Assembly (NCBI RefSeq): GCF_008973825.1
Contig: NZ_WCHR01000018.1
Location: forward strand, 124,001 to 188,000
Source of the DNA: Gemmobacter serpentinus
GTDB taxonomy: Bacteria > Pseudomonadota > Alphaproteobacteria > Rhodobacterales > Rhodobacteraceae
DNA: 64,000 nucleotides
Direction: 5' to 3'
Below the pieces are notes generated by a model. The model saw only the letters and a program-made list of their open reading frames with translations. It was not told where the DNA came from and ran no database searches. The position numbers and the translations under genes are program-made. This document shows positions 54,317-63,705 of this stretch, piece after piece (within the stretch, counting starts at the first letter, position 1; the number at the start of each line of letters is the position of its first letter).

Positions 54317-55303
54317 ATGACACTTCGCCGCCTTCCCGTCACTCTGACCCTTGCCGCGCTGCTGGCCGGTGTCTCGTTGCCCGCCTTCGCCGAGACGCTG
54401 CGCATCGGCTGGCAACAGATTGTTGAGCCCTCGCGCGTGCCGCAGGCCGACAAGACCTATGAGGGTGCGACCGGCGCCGAGGTCGAATGGCACCTGTTCG
54501 GCGGCGGTGCTGATGTGATTGCGGCGGTCGCCGCAGGCTCCATCGATATCGGCTATGTCGGTTCTTCGCCGTTGACCGCCGCCGCCTCGCAGGGGCTGCC
54601 GGTCGAGGCGATCTATATCGTCGGCAATATCGCCGAGGCCGAGGCGCTGGCGGTGAAGGGGATCGACAAGCCCGAAGACCTGAAGGGCAAGAAGATCGCA
54701 ACGCCCTTCGTGTCGACCGCGCATTATTCGCTGCTGACGGCGCTGAAGCATTGGGGCGTGGCCCCGTCAGATGTCAGCCTGCTGAACCTGCGTCCGCAAG
54801 AAATTGCCGCCGCATGGGAGCGTGGCGATATCGACGGCGCCTATATCTGGGATCCGGTGCTGAACCAGATCAAGACCGCCGGCGGCACGGTTCTGGCCGA
54901 CAGCTCCGCTGTGGCGGAATGGGGCGGGCCGACCTTTGACGCCTGGATCGTGCGCAAGGATTACGCCGAAAAGCATCCTGATATCGTGACGGCTTTCGTC
55001 AAGGTCACGGGCGACGCGACAGATGCCTATCTGGCGAACCCCGCCGCATGGGGCGCGGACAGCGCGCAGGCCGCCAAGATCGCAGAACTGACCGGCGCAC
55101 CTGCCGCCGACGTGCCCGCGCTGCTGAAGGGCTATGTCTTCGCCGGTCTGAAGGATCAGACCTCTGACAAGTTCCTGGGCGGTGCCACGGCGCAGGCCAT
55201 CAAGGCCACCGCCGCCTTCCTGCAAGAGCAGGGTGCCGCCACCGCGCTGGAGGATTATGCGGGCAATGTGAACGCCTCCTTCGCCGCAGCGGCACAGAAG
55301 TGA
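54317..55303 (+). CDS. TauA/SsuA-like periplasmic binding protein
   Basis: 328 residues from ATG 54317, with a signal peptide ending PAFAE near residue 25. NMT1/TauA-type fold: RIGWQQIVEPSRVPQADKTY, HLFGGGADVIAAVAAGSIDI (the loop that contacts the ligand), GYVGSSPLTAAASQGLP and GAYIWDPVLNQI. Closest in pattern to taurine-binding proteins. The downstream convergent genes are aminopeptidases rather than a taurine dioxygenase, so the ligand may be another small amino or sulfonate compound. Confidence 0.88.
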   Translation: MTLRRLPVTLTLAALLAGVSLPAFAETLRIGWQQIVEPSRVPQADKTYEGATGAEVEWHLFGGGADVIAAVAAGSIDIGYVGSSPLTAAASQGLPVEAIYIVGNIAEAEALAVKGIDKPEDLKGKKIATPFVSTAHYSLLTALKHWGVAPSDVSLLNLRPQEIAAAWERGDIDGAYIWDPVLNQIKTAGGTVLADSSAVAEWGGPTFDAWIVRKDYAEKHPDIVTAFVKVTGDATDAYLANPAAWGADSAQAAKIAELTGAPAADVPALLKGYVFAGLKDQTSDKFLGGATAQAIKATAAFLQEQGAATALEDYAGNVNASFAAAAQK

Positions 55304-55307
55304 GGGG

Positions 55308-55349
55308 GACCGGGCTGGCATCCCTCCTCATGCCAGCCCGGTCATTTTG
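55308..55349 (+). terminator. 14-bp perfect hairpin between binding protein and ATPase genes
   Basis: GACCGGGCTGGCAT (55308-55321) pairs perfectly with ATGCCAGCCCGGTC (55330-55343), loop of 8, followed by ATTTTGAT. Very stable, with a short T tract: likely a partial terminator or stabiliser that keeps binding-protein mRNA above ATPase/permease mRNA. Confidence 0.65.
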
Positions 55350-55372
55350 ATCGCCATGCCATATTGAACGCC

Positions 55373-56182
55373 ATGTCTGTTCTCAGTCTTTCACGGGTGT
55401 CGCTGCATTACGGCACCTCTTCCGCCCCGGTCCTGCAGGATCTGTCGCTGGATCTGCGGCGGGGCGAATTTGTCTCGGTGATCGGGCGGTCAGGCTCGGG
55501 CAAGACCTCGTTGCTCAATCTGGCGGCGGGGTTCGTGTCGCCCAGCACCGGCACGGTGCGCGTGGATGGCCGGGCGGTGACCGGGCCGGGGCCGGACCGC
55601 GCCGTGGTGTTTCAGGATGACGCGCTTTATCCGTGGCGGCGGGTCGAGGACAATGTGGCGCTGCCGCTGAAACTTGCGGGTGTCGGGCGCGATGAACGCC
55701 TGGCGCGTGCCCGCGACTGGCTGGCCGCGGTTGGCCTGGAAGGGCAGGGCGCCAAGCATGTCTGGCAGCTTTCCGGTGGTCAGCGCCAGCGGGTGGGCAT
55801 CGCCCGTGCCCTCGCGTCTGAGCCCGAGTTTCTGCTGATGGACGAGCCGCTGGGCGCGCTGGATGCGATGACCCGCGATTTGATGCACGAGCTGTTGCTG
55901 AAACTGTGGCAGCGCAGCCATGCCGGGGCGATGCTGATCACCCATAGCGTCGAAGAGGCGCTGTTCCTTTCGACCTCGGTCCTTGTGCTGGCGCCCGATC
56001 CGGGCCGCGTGGTGCTGCAGGAGAGGTTCAGTTTTGGCCGCCGGTTTCTGGCCGGCGAAGACCCGCGCGCCTTGAAATCCGAACCTGCCTTTATCGCCGC
56101 GCGCGAGCGGCTTCTGGCGGCAATCTACATGAAGGAGGCCAGCAGGATGAAGAAGCAGGGCCATATGAAGGAGGTTGGCTGA
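55373..56182 (+). CDS. TauB/SsuB-like ABC ATPase
   Basis: 269 residues from ATG 55373 (a TTG at 55364 is possible). Walker A GRSGSGKTS, Q-loop VFQDDALYPWRRVEDNVALP, signature LSGGQRQRVGIARAL, Walker B FLLMDEPLGALD, H-loop ITHSVEEALFL. Nitrate/sulfonate/taurine subfamily. Overlaps the permease by TGATG. Confidence 0.92.
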   Translation: MSVLSLSRVSLHYGTSSAPVLQDLSLDLRRGEFVSVIGRSGSGKTSLLNLAAGFVSPSTGTVRVDGRAVTGPGPDRAVVFQDDALYPWRRVEDNVALPLKLAGVGRDERLARARDWLAAVGLEGQGAKHVWQLSGGQRQRVGIARALASEPEFLLMDEPLGALDAMTRDLMHELLLKLWQRSHAGAMLITHSVEEALFLSTSVLVLAPDPGRVVLQERFSFGRRFLAGEDPRALKSEPAFIAARERLLAAIYMKEASRMKKQGHMKEVG

Positions 56183-57015
56183 TGGTCGATCTTTCCGCCC
56201 CCGCCGCGCTGTCGGTCCCCGCCGCTGCATCCCGGCCCGGTCTGCGGCGTCTGCCGCTTGGGCTGGTGCTGGGGCTTGGCACGTTCGTGGCAGTCCTTTG
56301 CCTCTGGGTTCTGGCGTCGGCGCAGGGCTGGGCCTCGCCGGTGTTTCTGCCTGCGCCCGCCCGGGTCTGGGCGGCTTTGGTGCGGGTTGCGACCGAAGGC
56401 TATGCCAATGCGACGCTTTGGGGCCATATGGGCGCAAGCCTGTGGCGGGTATTTGCGGCACTGGTCTTCACCATGCTGATCGGCGTGCCGGTCGGGCTGA
56501 TTATCGCCACATCGCGCATCGGGCGCGGCATCCTTGATCCGCTGGTCGAGTTCATCCGCCCCCTGCCGCCGCTGGCCTATCTGCCCCTCATCATCATCTG
56601 GTGCGGCATTGGCGAGCCCTCCAAGGTGCTGGTGATCGGCATCGCGATGCTGGCACCCATCGTGATTTCCACGGTCTCCGGTGCAAGGGCGGCATCGGAA
56701 AGCCAGATCCGCGCGGCGCAGGCCTTTGGCGCGACAAGGGTGCAACTGGTGCGCGAGGTGATGTTGCCTGCCGCGCTTCCCTCGATCTTCACCGGGATGC
56801 GGATCGCGCTTGGCGCGGGCTGGACCACGCTTGTCGCGGCAGAGTTGGTCGCCGCCACGCGGGGCCTGGGCTATATGATCCAGTCGGCGGCGCAGTTTCT
56901 GGTCACCGATATGGTGATCGCAGGGATCCTTGTCATTTCGGCGCTTGCCACGCTGTCGGAACTGGCGCTGCGCCTGACCGAACGGCGCTTCCTACCATGG
57001 ATCGGCAAAAGCTGA
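56182..57015 (+). CDS. TauC/SsuC-like ABC permease
   Basis: 277 residues with about six helices. The BPD_transp_1 EAA-loop region is ESQIRAAQAFGATRVQLVRE, with WTTLVAAELVAATRGLGYMI near the C-terminus as in TauC/SsuC. The stop codon lies inside a bidirectional terminator shared with the convergent peptidase gene. Confidence 0.92.
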   Translation: MVDLSAPAALSVPAAASRPGLRRLPLGLVLGLGTFVAVLCLWVLASAQGWASPVFLPAPARVWAALVRVATEGYANATLWGHMGASLWRVFAALVFTMLIGVPVGLIIATSRIGRGILDPLVEFIRPLPPLAYLPLIIIWCGIGEPSKVLVIGIAMLAPIVISTVSGARAASESQIRAAQAFGATRVQLVREVMLPAALPSIFTGMRIALGAGWTTLVAAELVAATRGLGYMIQSAAQFLVTDMVIAGILVISALATLSELALRLTERRFLPWIGKS

Positions 57016-57029
57016 GGAGCTCAGCCTTT
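57007..57029. terminator. Bidirectional terminator between convergent genes
   Basis: GCTGAG-GAG-CTCAGC (57011-57025), with CCTTTCTG after it on the plus strand and TTTTGCC after it on the minus strand. Both stop codons (permease and P1 peptidase) fall within the stem. Confidence 0.65.
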
Positions 57030-58091
57030 CTGTGACGGGTTTGCCGCCAGCCAGTCGGCCAGCGCGGGGAAGTGCCTGCGCGGCCGCCCCTCGACCCGAC
57101 GCCCATCGGTGGCGGGGGCCATGCACAGGGCGTTCAGCACTGCCTCTTGTGTGGTCTCTGCCGCAGCGCGGAAGGGCAGGTCGATCAGGTCATCGGACAG
57201 GCGGCGTTGGGTGGAAATGGCCTGTATGGGGGCGTGTTCCAGCGGATCTGCCGTGGTCAGGCACAGCGCGATATCACCCGAGCCATGGCCCCAGAATGCC
57301 CCGAGGCGCGCCAGCCCCGCCCCCGCCCGCCGCGCCACGCGCTGCAATTGCCGCGCATCCAGTGGCAGGTCGGTGGCAAGGATCACGATGACCGATCCGC
57401 GTTCGGGCAGGGCGGGGCCGCGTGGATCGGGGCGGCGGCCATCGGGCAGGATCAGATCGCCGCGCGCGCCGAAATTGGCCAGAACCAGCGCGCCAAGGGT
57501 GAACTCGGTATCGCCAATCGACATCCGGCGTGAGGCGCTGCCGATCCCGGCCTTGAAGCCAAAGGCGGTCATGCCGGTGCCCGCACCGACCGCGCCCTGT
57601 TGCACCGGGTCACCTGTCGCGTTGGCGATCGCGGTCATGGCATCTGCGGTGGTCACCGCCAGCGCCTGAATGTCGCTGATCGCCCCGTCGTTGCATTCCA
57701 TCACCACCGGGTTCACCGTCGATGTTGCACGCCCGATTTCGGGATTGGCCGCAATGGCCCGCCGGATCAGCGCCTCGGAACAGGCCGCGATGCCAAAGGT
57801 ATTGGTCAGCAGGATCGGAGTTTCCAAGGTGCCAAGCTCGGCCACCTGCATCAGCCCCGCCGATTTGCCAAAGCCATTGATCACCTCCACCCCCGCACGG
57901 GGTTTCAGGCGGAACAGATCCTCCGAATGGGGCAGGATCGCGGTCACCCCGGTTGCCAGATCGCCGCGCCGGATCGTGCAATGGCCCACATGCAGGCCCG
58001 GCACATCGCAGATGTCATTCTGCGGGCCAGTGATCTGCGGGCCAGTGATTGCGCCCGGCGGCATCAGACCCAGTTCACGGGCAGTCGGCAT
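57021..58091 (-). CDS. P1-family (S58) aminopeptidase, DmpA/BapA-like
   Basis: 356 residues. P1-family landmarks: NDICDVPGLHVGHCTI, STVNPVVMECNDGAISDI, LGALVLANFGARGDL and ERGSVIVILATDLPL. The family matures by self-cleavage before a Ser that becomes the nucleophile: here Gly232/Ser233. Members are L-aminopeptidase/D-Ala-esterase (DmpA) or beta-peptidases (BapA). No signal peptide. Shares its strand with a D-aminopeptidase gene immediately upstream, and both converge on the Tau-type importer. Confidence 0.9.
   Translation of the reverse strand: MPTARELGLMPPGAITGPQITGPQNDICDVPGLHVGHCTIRRGDLATGVTAILPHSEDLFRLKPRAGVEVINGFGKSAGLMQVAELGTLETPILLTNTFGIAACSEALIRRAIAANPEIGRATSTVNPVVMECNDGAISDIQALAVTTADAMTAIANATGDPVQQGAVGAGTGMTAFGFKAGIGSASRRMSIGDTEFTLGALVLANFGARGDLILPDGRRPDPRGPALPERGSVIVILATDLPLDARQLQRVARRAGAGLARLGAFWGHGSGDIALCLTTADPLEHAPIQAISTQRRLSDDLIDLPFRAAAETTQEAVLNALCMAPATDGRRVEGRPRRHFPALADWLAANPSQKG
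58020..58049. repeat. 15-bp in-frame tandem duplication in the P1 peptidase N-terminus
   Basis: The unit CTGCGGGCCAGTGAT is present twice (58020-58034 and 58035-58049), encoding ITGPQ ITGPQ ahead of the conserved NDICDVPGL. Frame kept; looks like recent slippage. Confidence 0.85.
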
Positions 58092-58150
58092 GGCGGTTCC
58101 TTTCCCGGCGCGGGATAACGTGGCGCAAAGGCTCAGAGCATCTCAGTGGC

Positions 58151-59716
58151 TCAGGGCTGCTTGTCATAGCGGATGCCGCGCGCCAGCCAGCAGCCAAGCG
58201 TCGCCCCGCTGACCGCGCCAGTTGCATCGCGATGCAACTGCAAGGTCCAGTCGCCGGGCGCCGGCGCATCCATCGACCGGCGGGTCACGATCAGCCACAG
58301 ATCGGGCGCGGCGGGGCGCATGAGTTCCACCCGCCCCTCGCCAAGTGCGCCGCGGAACCAGACATAGCCCGCACCATCGCGCGCTTCGATCCGCATCTCA
58401 GCCCCGCCAAGCTCATCCGAAGTATAGCATCCGGCCAGCGGTGCCGGATCGGCAAAGGGTTCGGCCGTGACCGGCAGCAGGCGTTCGGTCAGGTTTTCCT
58501 GCGGGCGCTGCATGACCAGCGCGTCCCCGTCGCGGGTGATACGGGCAAGTGTGGAGACGAGCGTTGCACCCTCTGCCCGCAGGCCTTCGCTGCCGGTGCC
58601 GAAATGCAGCGTCGCGCCTTGTCGGGTCGGCTCGATCCGGGTGAACAGCCCGGTTTCCGCACCGATCCATTGCCCGGCCCAATCATCGGCGATCTGAGTG
58701 GCTGTCGGCTCTGTCTCGCCAAGGCCTGCACGCATCAGTCTTAGTGCTGCGCCATGCGCATCCCCATGATGGTTGAACATCACCACGACCGAAAGCCGCG
58801 CGTCCCGGCTGTTCATCCGGTGGCAGCGGAAGCCGCGCAGCGCACCACCATGGCTGGTCACCGCAAGGCCCGCGATCGTGCTGTGGCGCAGGCCAAAGCC
58901 ATATTCGGCGGGCGTGCCATCGCGGAAGGTCTGCGGTGCCGCGATCCGACGATAGAGACTGTCCGCATCCGCGCGGGTCGTATCAATCCAGCCCTCATAG
59001 GCCAGCATATCATCCAGCGAGGCCGAGATCCCGGCATCGCCGGTCCAGGTGATGCCGTTCAGGGCGGGGAAATAGCCGCTGGCATCATTGCCCTCATAGC
59101 CGGTGACCCCATCTTCGGGGCGGCGGGTATCAGCGGTCAGCGTGGCGGTCTTCATGCCGGCCGGATCAAAGATATGGCGGCGATAGAGCTGGTCCAGCGG
59201 GATGCCGGTCGCCTCTTCGATCAGGTCGCTGAGCAGGCGGTAATTGACGTTGCAATAGGAATAGCGGGTGCCGGGGGCGAAATGGCCGCTGCGCATCGGG
59301 GCCATGATGCGGGCGGCATCGTCGCGCAGGAAGGCACCTTCTGCCTTGCCGCCATGCAGCACGGTCAGCGCCCAGTAATCGCGCAGGCCAGACTGGTTGT
59401 GGCACAGATCGAGGACGCCGGGCAGCTCGCCGGTGAAATTGGGCAGGGCGGCGCGGATGCCGGGTTCCAGAACTGACAGATCGGGACAGGCGGCCAGCAT
59501 GGCAGCGCAGGTGAATTGCTTGCTGATCGAACAGATCGGCAGCCGGGTTTCTGCCGTCATCGGGTCACGGCTGTCGAGATCGGCATAGCCCCATGCCGCG
59601 CGCGCCACGATCCGGCCATCGACCATGACGCCCGCCACGCCCCCCGGGCCGGGGTAATGCTGTGGCAGGCGGGCAAAGACCTGTTCAATGGCGGCAAGAT
59701 CGACCTTGGGCGTCAT
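58151..59716 (-). CDS. D-aminopeptidase (class C beta-lactamase-like, DAP family)
   Basis: 521 residues from ATG 59716, almost exactly the length of Ochrobactrum anthropi DAP. Penicillin-binding fold: nucleophile Ser63 with Lys66 (CSISK, an SxxK motif), the YCN motif in YSYCNVNY, and HGG in VTSHGGALRG. Two C-terminal beta-barrel domains follow, including a gamma-loop-type segment that excludes large substrates in DAP. Releases N-terminal D-amino acids from amides or short peptides. No clear signal peptide. Pairs with the P1 peptidase gene downstream (gap about 60 bp). Confidence 0.88.
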   Translation of the reverse strand: MTPKVDLAAIEQVFARLPQHYPGPGGVAGVMVDGRIVARAAWGYADLDSRDPMTAETRLPICSISKQFTCAAMLAACPDLSVLEPGIRAALPNFTGELPGVLDLCHNQSGLRDYWALTVLHGGKAEGAFLRDDAARIMAPMRSGHFAPGTRYSYCNVNYRLLSDLIEEATGIPLDQLYRRHIFDPAGMKTATLTADTRRPEDGVTGYEGNDASGYFPALNGITWTGDAGISASLDDMLAYEGWIDTTRADADSLYRRIAAPQTFRDGTPAEYGFGLRHSTIAGLAVTSHGGALRGFRCHRMNSRDARLSVVVMFNHHGDAHGAALRLMRAGLGETEPTATQIADDWAGQWIGAETGLFTRIEPTRQGATLHFGTGSEGLRAEGATLVSTLARITRDGDALVMQRPQENLTERLLPVTAEPFADPAPLAGCYTSDELGGAEMRIEARDGAGYVWFRGALGEGRVELMRPAAPDLWLIVTRRSMDAPAPGDWTLQLHRDATGAVSGATLGCWLARGIRYDKQP

Positions 59717-59894
59717 GGCTTCCCTCTGTTCGGCGCATGGATCGCCCAAGGCATAATCGTTGCCCGCGCCGGGGGGAAGCATCTGACGCGCCAAAGCCCG
59801 CCGCCAGATGCATCACATCATCGGCGGCGAGGGCGCGGGCTAGGTCTGGGGCGTGCATGGACAGGCCCGCCCGTCATACACGCGCTCTGGCCGG

Positions 59895-60842
59895 TCATGC
59901 GACCGGATCGATGCCGGGCAGGTCGGGGCCGACCGGCACGATGCCGGTGGGGTTCAGCTTTTTGATCGAGTAATAGCCGCGCTTGATATGGTCGATGCTG
60001 ACCGTCTCGCGGATGCCCGGCAGGTTCAGCACCCGCAATTGATAGGCTTGCAAGGCCGGGTAATCCGAGATGCGGCGCAGGTTTGTCTTGAACAGCCCGT
60101 GATAGGCGGCATCAAACCGGATCAGCGTGACGAACAGCCGGATATCGGCCTCGGTAAAGGTCTCGCCCATCAGCCATGGCCCGCCCGATGCCAGATGTGC
60201 CTCAAGCGTGTCCAGTTCGTCAAAGACGTCGCGGAACGCCTCTTCATCGGCGACCTGGGTGGTGGCAAAGCCCGCGCGGTAAACGCCGTTGTTCAGACGT
60301 GGATAGATGCGGTCGTTCAGCGCATCGATCCCGGCCCGCAGCGCCTGCGGGTAAAGGTCGGGGCCGGAGGCCAACGCGCCGAAGCCGCTGTTGAAGATGC
60401 GCAGGATATCGGCGGATTCGTTGTTCACGATGGTGCCGGTCTTCTTGTCCCACAGCACCGGCACCGTAGCCCGGCCCGAGACCTGCGGATCGGCCTTGGT
60501 ATAGATCTGATGCATCCATTCCGCGCCATTTACCGGGTCGGGTGTGGCAAAGCGCCAGCCCTGATCGCCCAGTTCGGGCTCCACGATGGAAAGAGAGATG
60601 ACATCCTCCAACCCCTTCAGCTTGCGCGCGATCAGCGTGCGCGAGGCCCAGGGGCAGATCAGCGCGACGTAAAGGTGATAGCGCCCGGCCTCGGCCGCAA
60701 AGCCCGCAGCCCCTGTCGGACCTGCCGCGCCATCCGGGGTGATCCAGTTGCGGAAACTGGAGGTCTGGCGCACGAAACCGCCCTTGGCATCGGTGGCCTG
60801 CACCGGCTGCCAGTCCTCTGTCCATTGACCATTCACAAGCAT
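59895..60842 (-). CDS. Glutathionyl-hydroquinone reductase (Xi-class GST)
   Basis: 315 residues from ATG 60842 (LVNGQWTEDW). The catalytic cysteine is Cys63 in YVALICPWASRTL. Other Xi-class features: SIVEPELGDQGW, TVPVLWDKKTGTIVNNESAD, a C-terminal helical domain and IKRGYYSIKKLNPTGIVPVG at the end. Reduces glutathionyl-hydroquinones with glutathione in the cytosol, a quinone-detoxification step. Single gene; neighbours do not define a specific substrate. Confidence 0.93.
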   Translation of the reverse strand: MLVNGQWTEDWQPVQATDAKGGFVRQTSSFRNWITPDGAAGPTGAAGFAAEAGRYHLYVALICPWASRTLIARKLKGLEDVISLSIVEPELGDQGWRFATPDPVNGAEWMHQIYTKADPQVSGRATVPVLWDKKTGTIVNNESADILRIFNSGFGALASGPDLYPQALRAGIDALNDRIYPRLNNGVYRAGFATTQVADEEAFRDVFDELDTLEAHLASGGPWLMGETFTEADIRLFVTLIRFDAAYHGLFKTNLRRISDYPALQAYQLRVLNLPGIRETVSIDHIKRGYYSIKKLNPTGIVPVGPDLPGIDPVA

Positions 60843-60962
60843 CGCAACCTCCGGGATGCAGAAAAAGGGGCGTGGTGCAAGACGCACGCCCCTGCCGATA
60901 TCGGGTAAAGTGGCGCGACAGGTCAATCGCGCGTGGCGCACCGAAGCTGTGCGCGGCAGCCC

Positions 60963-62642
60963 TCAGGCGGCAAGGTGGCGGGCGATACGCCAGCCCATGA
61001 CCATTGCCGGGCCGATGGTGGTGCCCGGCCCCGGATAGGTGCCCCGGAACATCGATGTCGCATCATTGCCGCAGGCAAAAAGCCCGGGGATCGGTGCCCC
61101 GGCCTGATCCAGCACCGCGCCATCCGGGGTGATCGACAGGCCGCCGCTGCCTGCCAGATCGACCGGCACGACCTTCAGCGCGTAGAACGGGGCCTTGTTC
61201 AACGGTCCAAGGCAGGGGTTGCCCTGAATACCGGGATCGCCGTTGAATCGGTTCATCACCGATGTGCCGCGTCCGAAATCGGCATCCACCCCGCTGGCGG
61301 CAAAGCGGTTATTGGCCGCCACGCTTTCGGCAAGGCCCGTCGCATCGACGCCGATGCGCTGCGCAAGTTCGGCCAATGTCGCGGCCTTGGTCAGATAGCC
61401 CTTGCGCAAAAGCGATCCCAATCCGCGCCCGCCCGGCAGCACCAGCCCCAGCCCATAAGTGCGGATGAAGGGATCATCGACCACCAGCCAGGCTTCGGAC
61501 AGGCCCGCGCGCAGCATCCCCATACAGAAATCGTGATAGCTGTCGGATTCATTGACAAAGCGCCGCCCATCGGCCCCAACCGCGATCAGCCCGGGCTTGG
61601 CCCGATCCAGCAGGATATGCGGCCAGATCCCTGTGCTGCCATCGCTCCGTTTCAGCATGGAACAGGGCATCCACAGGCCGGCACTGTCGCAGCCATTGTC
61701 GACCGCAGCCCCCAGCCTGGCCTCGGCCATGCTGACGCCATCGCCGGTATCCCCCGGCGCGGCCTGACTGACCTTGGCGATTTGCGAAGGGAACAGCCGC
61801 GCGCGCAGATCCTTGTTCCAGCCGATGCCGCCGGTGGCCAGCACCACGCCCCGGCGGGCCCTCACCCGGCGCGGGCCATTGGCGGTGGTGACGACGGCAC
61901 CGATCACACCGCCTGTCTCATCGCGGATGAAATCCGACAGCGGGCTGTCAAACCAGATCGGCACGCCGCGCTTGCGCAGGCTATAGAACAGCCGCCCCAC
62001 AAGCGCATTGCCCATCAGCAGACGCGTTCCGCGCTTGTGTCGTAGCCGGTCGCGGAAATAGGGCAGCACCACGCGCATCGTGGTCTTGAAATTGGCAAGG
62101 CTGGCAAAGGGCTTCAGCAAGGCGCCAAGTTCGGCCCGGCCAACCATCATGCCACCCAGCCCCATGAAGACGGCATGGGGCGGGCGGACACGCGCGAAAT
62201 CATTGCCAAGCAGGCGGCCGTCGAATTCCACCGGCGACAGCGCCCGCCCGCCATAGCCCGAACCGGGTCCATCCAGGTAATCGGGATGGGCGGCGGCGGG
62301 GGCAAAGCGCACCTCGGAATGTGCCACCAGATCCGAAATCGCGGCATCGCCCGAGGCCAGGAACGCGGCCCTGACCGTATCGCCACCGCGATTGCCGACG
62401 ACATGCTGCAGAAAGCGCGCGGCATCCTCGGCACTGTCATCCAGGCCGGCGGCGCGGGCAAGGCTGGTGCCCGGCACCCATGTCGTGCCGCCCGAGGTGG
62501 AGGTGGTGCCGCCAACCATATCGGTCTTCTCGCAAAGCAGCACCTTCAGCCCCGCGATCGCGCCGGAGAGTGCCGCGGTCATGCCGCCCGCGCCCGCGCC
62601 GAAGACCAGAAGGTCCACCTCTTCGTCGAATGCTGCGCCCAT
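60963..62642 (-). CDS. KstD/fumarate-reductase-like FAD-dependent oxidoreductase
   Basis: 559 residues. N-terminal FAD-binding GAGAGGMTAALSGAIAG (near 15), then CEKTDMVGGTTSTSGG, a central cap domain, and a C-terminal LFACGNDATSMFRGTYPGPG, then TTIGPAMVMGWRIARHL as in 3-ketosteroid delta-1-dehydrogenases. These enzymes add or remove hydrogens next to a carbonyl in cyclic ketones, steroids or unsaturated acids. The neighbours (short-chain epimerase, QuiC/HPPD-like end) suggest a cyclic or aromatic-acid substrate rather than a steroid (inference). Confidence 0.85.
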   Translation of the reverse strand: MGAAFDEEVDLLVFGAGAGGMTAALSGAIAGLKVLLCEKTDMVGGTTSTSGGTTWVPGTSLARAAGLDDSAEDAARFLQHVVGNRGGDTVRAAFLASGDAAISDLVAHSEVRFAPAAAHPDYLDGPGSGYGGRALSPVEFDGRLLGNDFARVRPPHAVFMGLGGMMVGRAELGALLKPFASLANFKTTMRVVLPYFRDRLRHKRGTRLLMGNALVGRLFYSLRKRGVPIWFDSPLSDFIRDETGGVIGAVVTTANGPRRVRARRGVVLATGGIGWNKDLRARLFPSQIAKVSQAAPGDTGDGVSMAEARLGAAVDNGCDSAGLWMPCSMLKRSDGSTGIWPHILLDRAKPGLIAVGADGRRFVNESDSYHDFCMGMLRAGLSEAWLVVDDPFIRTYGLGLVLPGGRGLGSLLRKGYLTKAATLAELAQRIGVDATGLAESVAANNRFAASGVDADFGRGTSVMNRFNGDPGIQGNPCLGPLNKAPFYALKVVPVDLAGSGGLSITPDGAVLDQAGAPIPGLFACGNDATSMFRGTYPGPGTTIGPAMVMGWRIARHLAA

Positions 62643-62763
62643 GGCCTGCCCATCCCCTGCTGCCTGTCTGGATTCTGCGCGGAAACTTGCACAGAATGCA
62701 GATAAATGGAAGATGTTTTGAAAGTTGAATGATATTCAGCATAATGTGGCAAAGGGGGATGAC

Positions 62764-63639
62764 ATGGCGACGATTCTGGTTGTGGGGGGCACGGGATTCA
62801 TCGGGCGCCGCGTGGTGGTGCAACTGATCGCGGCGGGCGCGGTGCCGCGCGTCTTCGATCTGCCGCAGGCGATTGCGCGCTATCAGGCCCCTGCGGGTTG
62901 CGACGTGGTCTTGGGCGACGCGGTGCAGGCTGATGACATTGCCCGGGCCGCAGAAGGCTGCGCCGGGATCGTGCATCTTGCCGGGATCATGACCGTCGAT
63001 TGCGCCGCCAATCCGGCGCGGGCCATCGATGTGAACCTTGTGACCAGCCTGAACGTCTTGCAGGCGGCGGCAAGGTGGAAGATCCCCGTGGCCTATCTGG
63101 GCACTGCCGGTGTCTTTGGTCCTGACAGTGCGACGCATCCCAAACCGATGACGGTCTATGGCGTGACCAAGCTTGCCGTCGAAGGGCTGGCGCGGGTCTT
63201 TGCCGCCGATCATGGCGTCAGCAGTCTGGGGTTGCGGCCCTATATCGTCTACGGCCCCGGCATCAGCAGCGGCATTGCCGCTGGGCCGTCGATCGCACTT
63301 GCGGCCTCGGTCACGCGTGAAGCGGCGATGATCCGGTTTTCGGGCCGGGTGGGCTTTGTCCACGTTGATGATGTGGCGCGCTTGCTGGTTGCGGGGGCCT
63401 TGCATCCAGCCCCCGGCGCGCATGTGCTGACCATGGCGGGCGATACGCAGGAGATGACGGATTTCGTGGCGGAACTTGCCCGTCAAAGCGGCTGGGATGG
63501 CATCGGCATCGAGGGGCCGCCGCTGCGCATCCCCGCTGATCTGGCCAGCGACCCGGTGCCCGCAGATTATGGCTCGCAGCCGGTGACCCGGCTGGCAGAG
63601 GGGATCGCCGCGACGCTGGCCGAGTTGCGGGCCAAGTAG
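62764..63639 (+). CDS. NAD-dependent epimerase/dehydratase (extended SDR)
   Basis: 291 residues from ATG 62764, preceded by AAAGGGGG; a TTG at 62725 would be less likely. Rossmann motif VVGGTGFIGRRVV, catalytic Tyr/Lys in YGVTKLAVEG and substrate-loop LRPYIVYGPG. Acts on a nucleotide sugar or a hydroxy/keto acid; substrate not recognisable. Divergent from the KstD-like flavoprotein, convergent with the QuiC-like gene. Confidence 0.88.
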   Translation: MATILVVGGTGFIGRRVVVQLIAAGAVPRVFDLPQAIARYQAPAGCDVVLGDAVQADDIARAAEGCAGIVHLAGIMTVDCAANPARAIDVNLVTSLNVLQAAARWKIPVAYLGTAGVFGPDSATHPKPMTVYGVTKLAVEGLARVFAADHGVSSLGLRPYIVYGPGISSGIAAGPSIALAASVTREAAMIRFSGRVGFVHVDDVARLLVAGALHPAPGAHVLTMAGDTQEMTDFVAELARQSGWDGIGIEGPPLRIPADLASDPVPADYGSQPVTRLAEGIAATLAELRAK

Positions 63640-63705
63640 CCAGGGCGCCCGCAATCATGGGCTTCCAGTCATCGGCCCGGAGATCAAGGGCCAGTCACTG
63701 ACGCA

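Noticed and set aside
54317-57015. Assigning the importer specifically to taurine
   Set aside because: No taurine dioxygenase, dehydrogenase or sulfatase neighbours; the family also covers sulfonates, nitrate and pyrimidine precursors.
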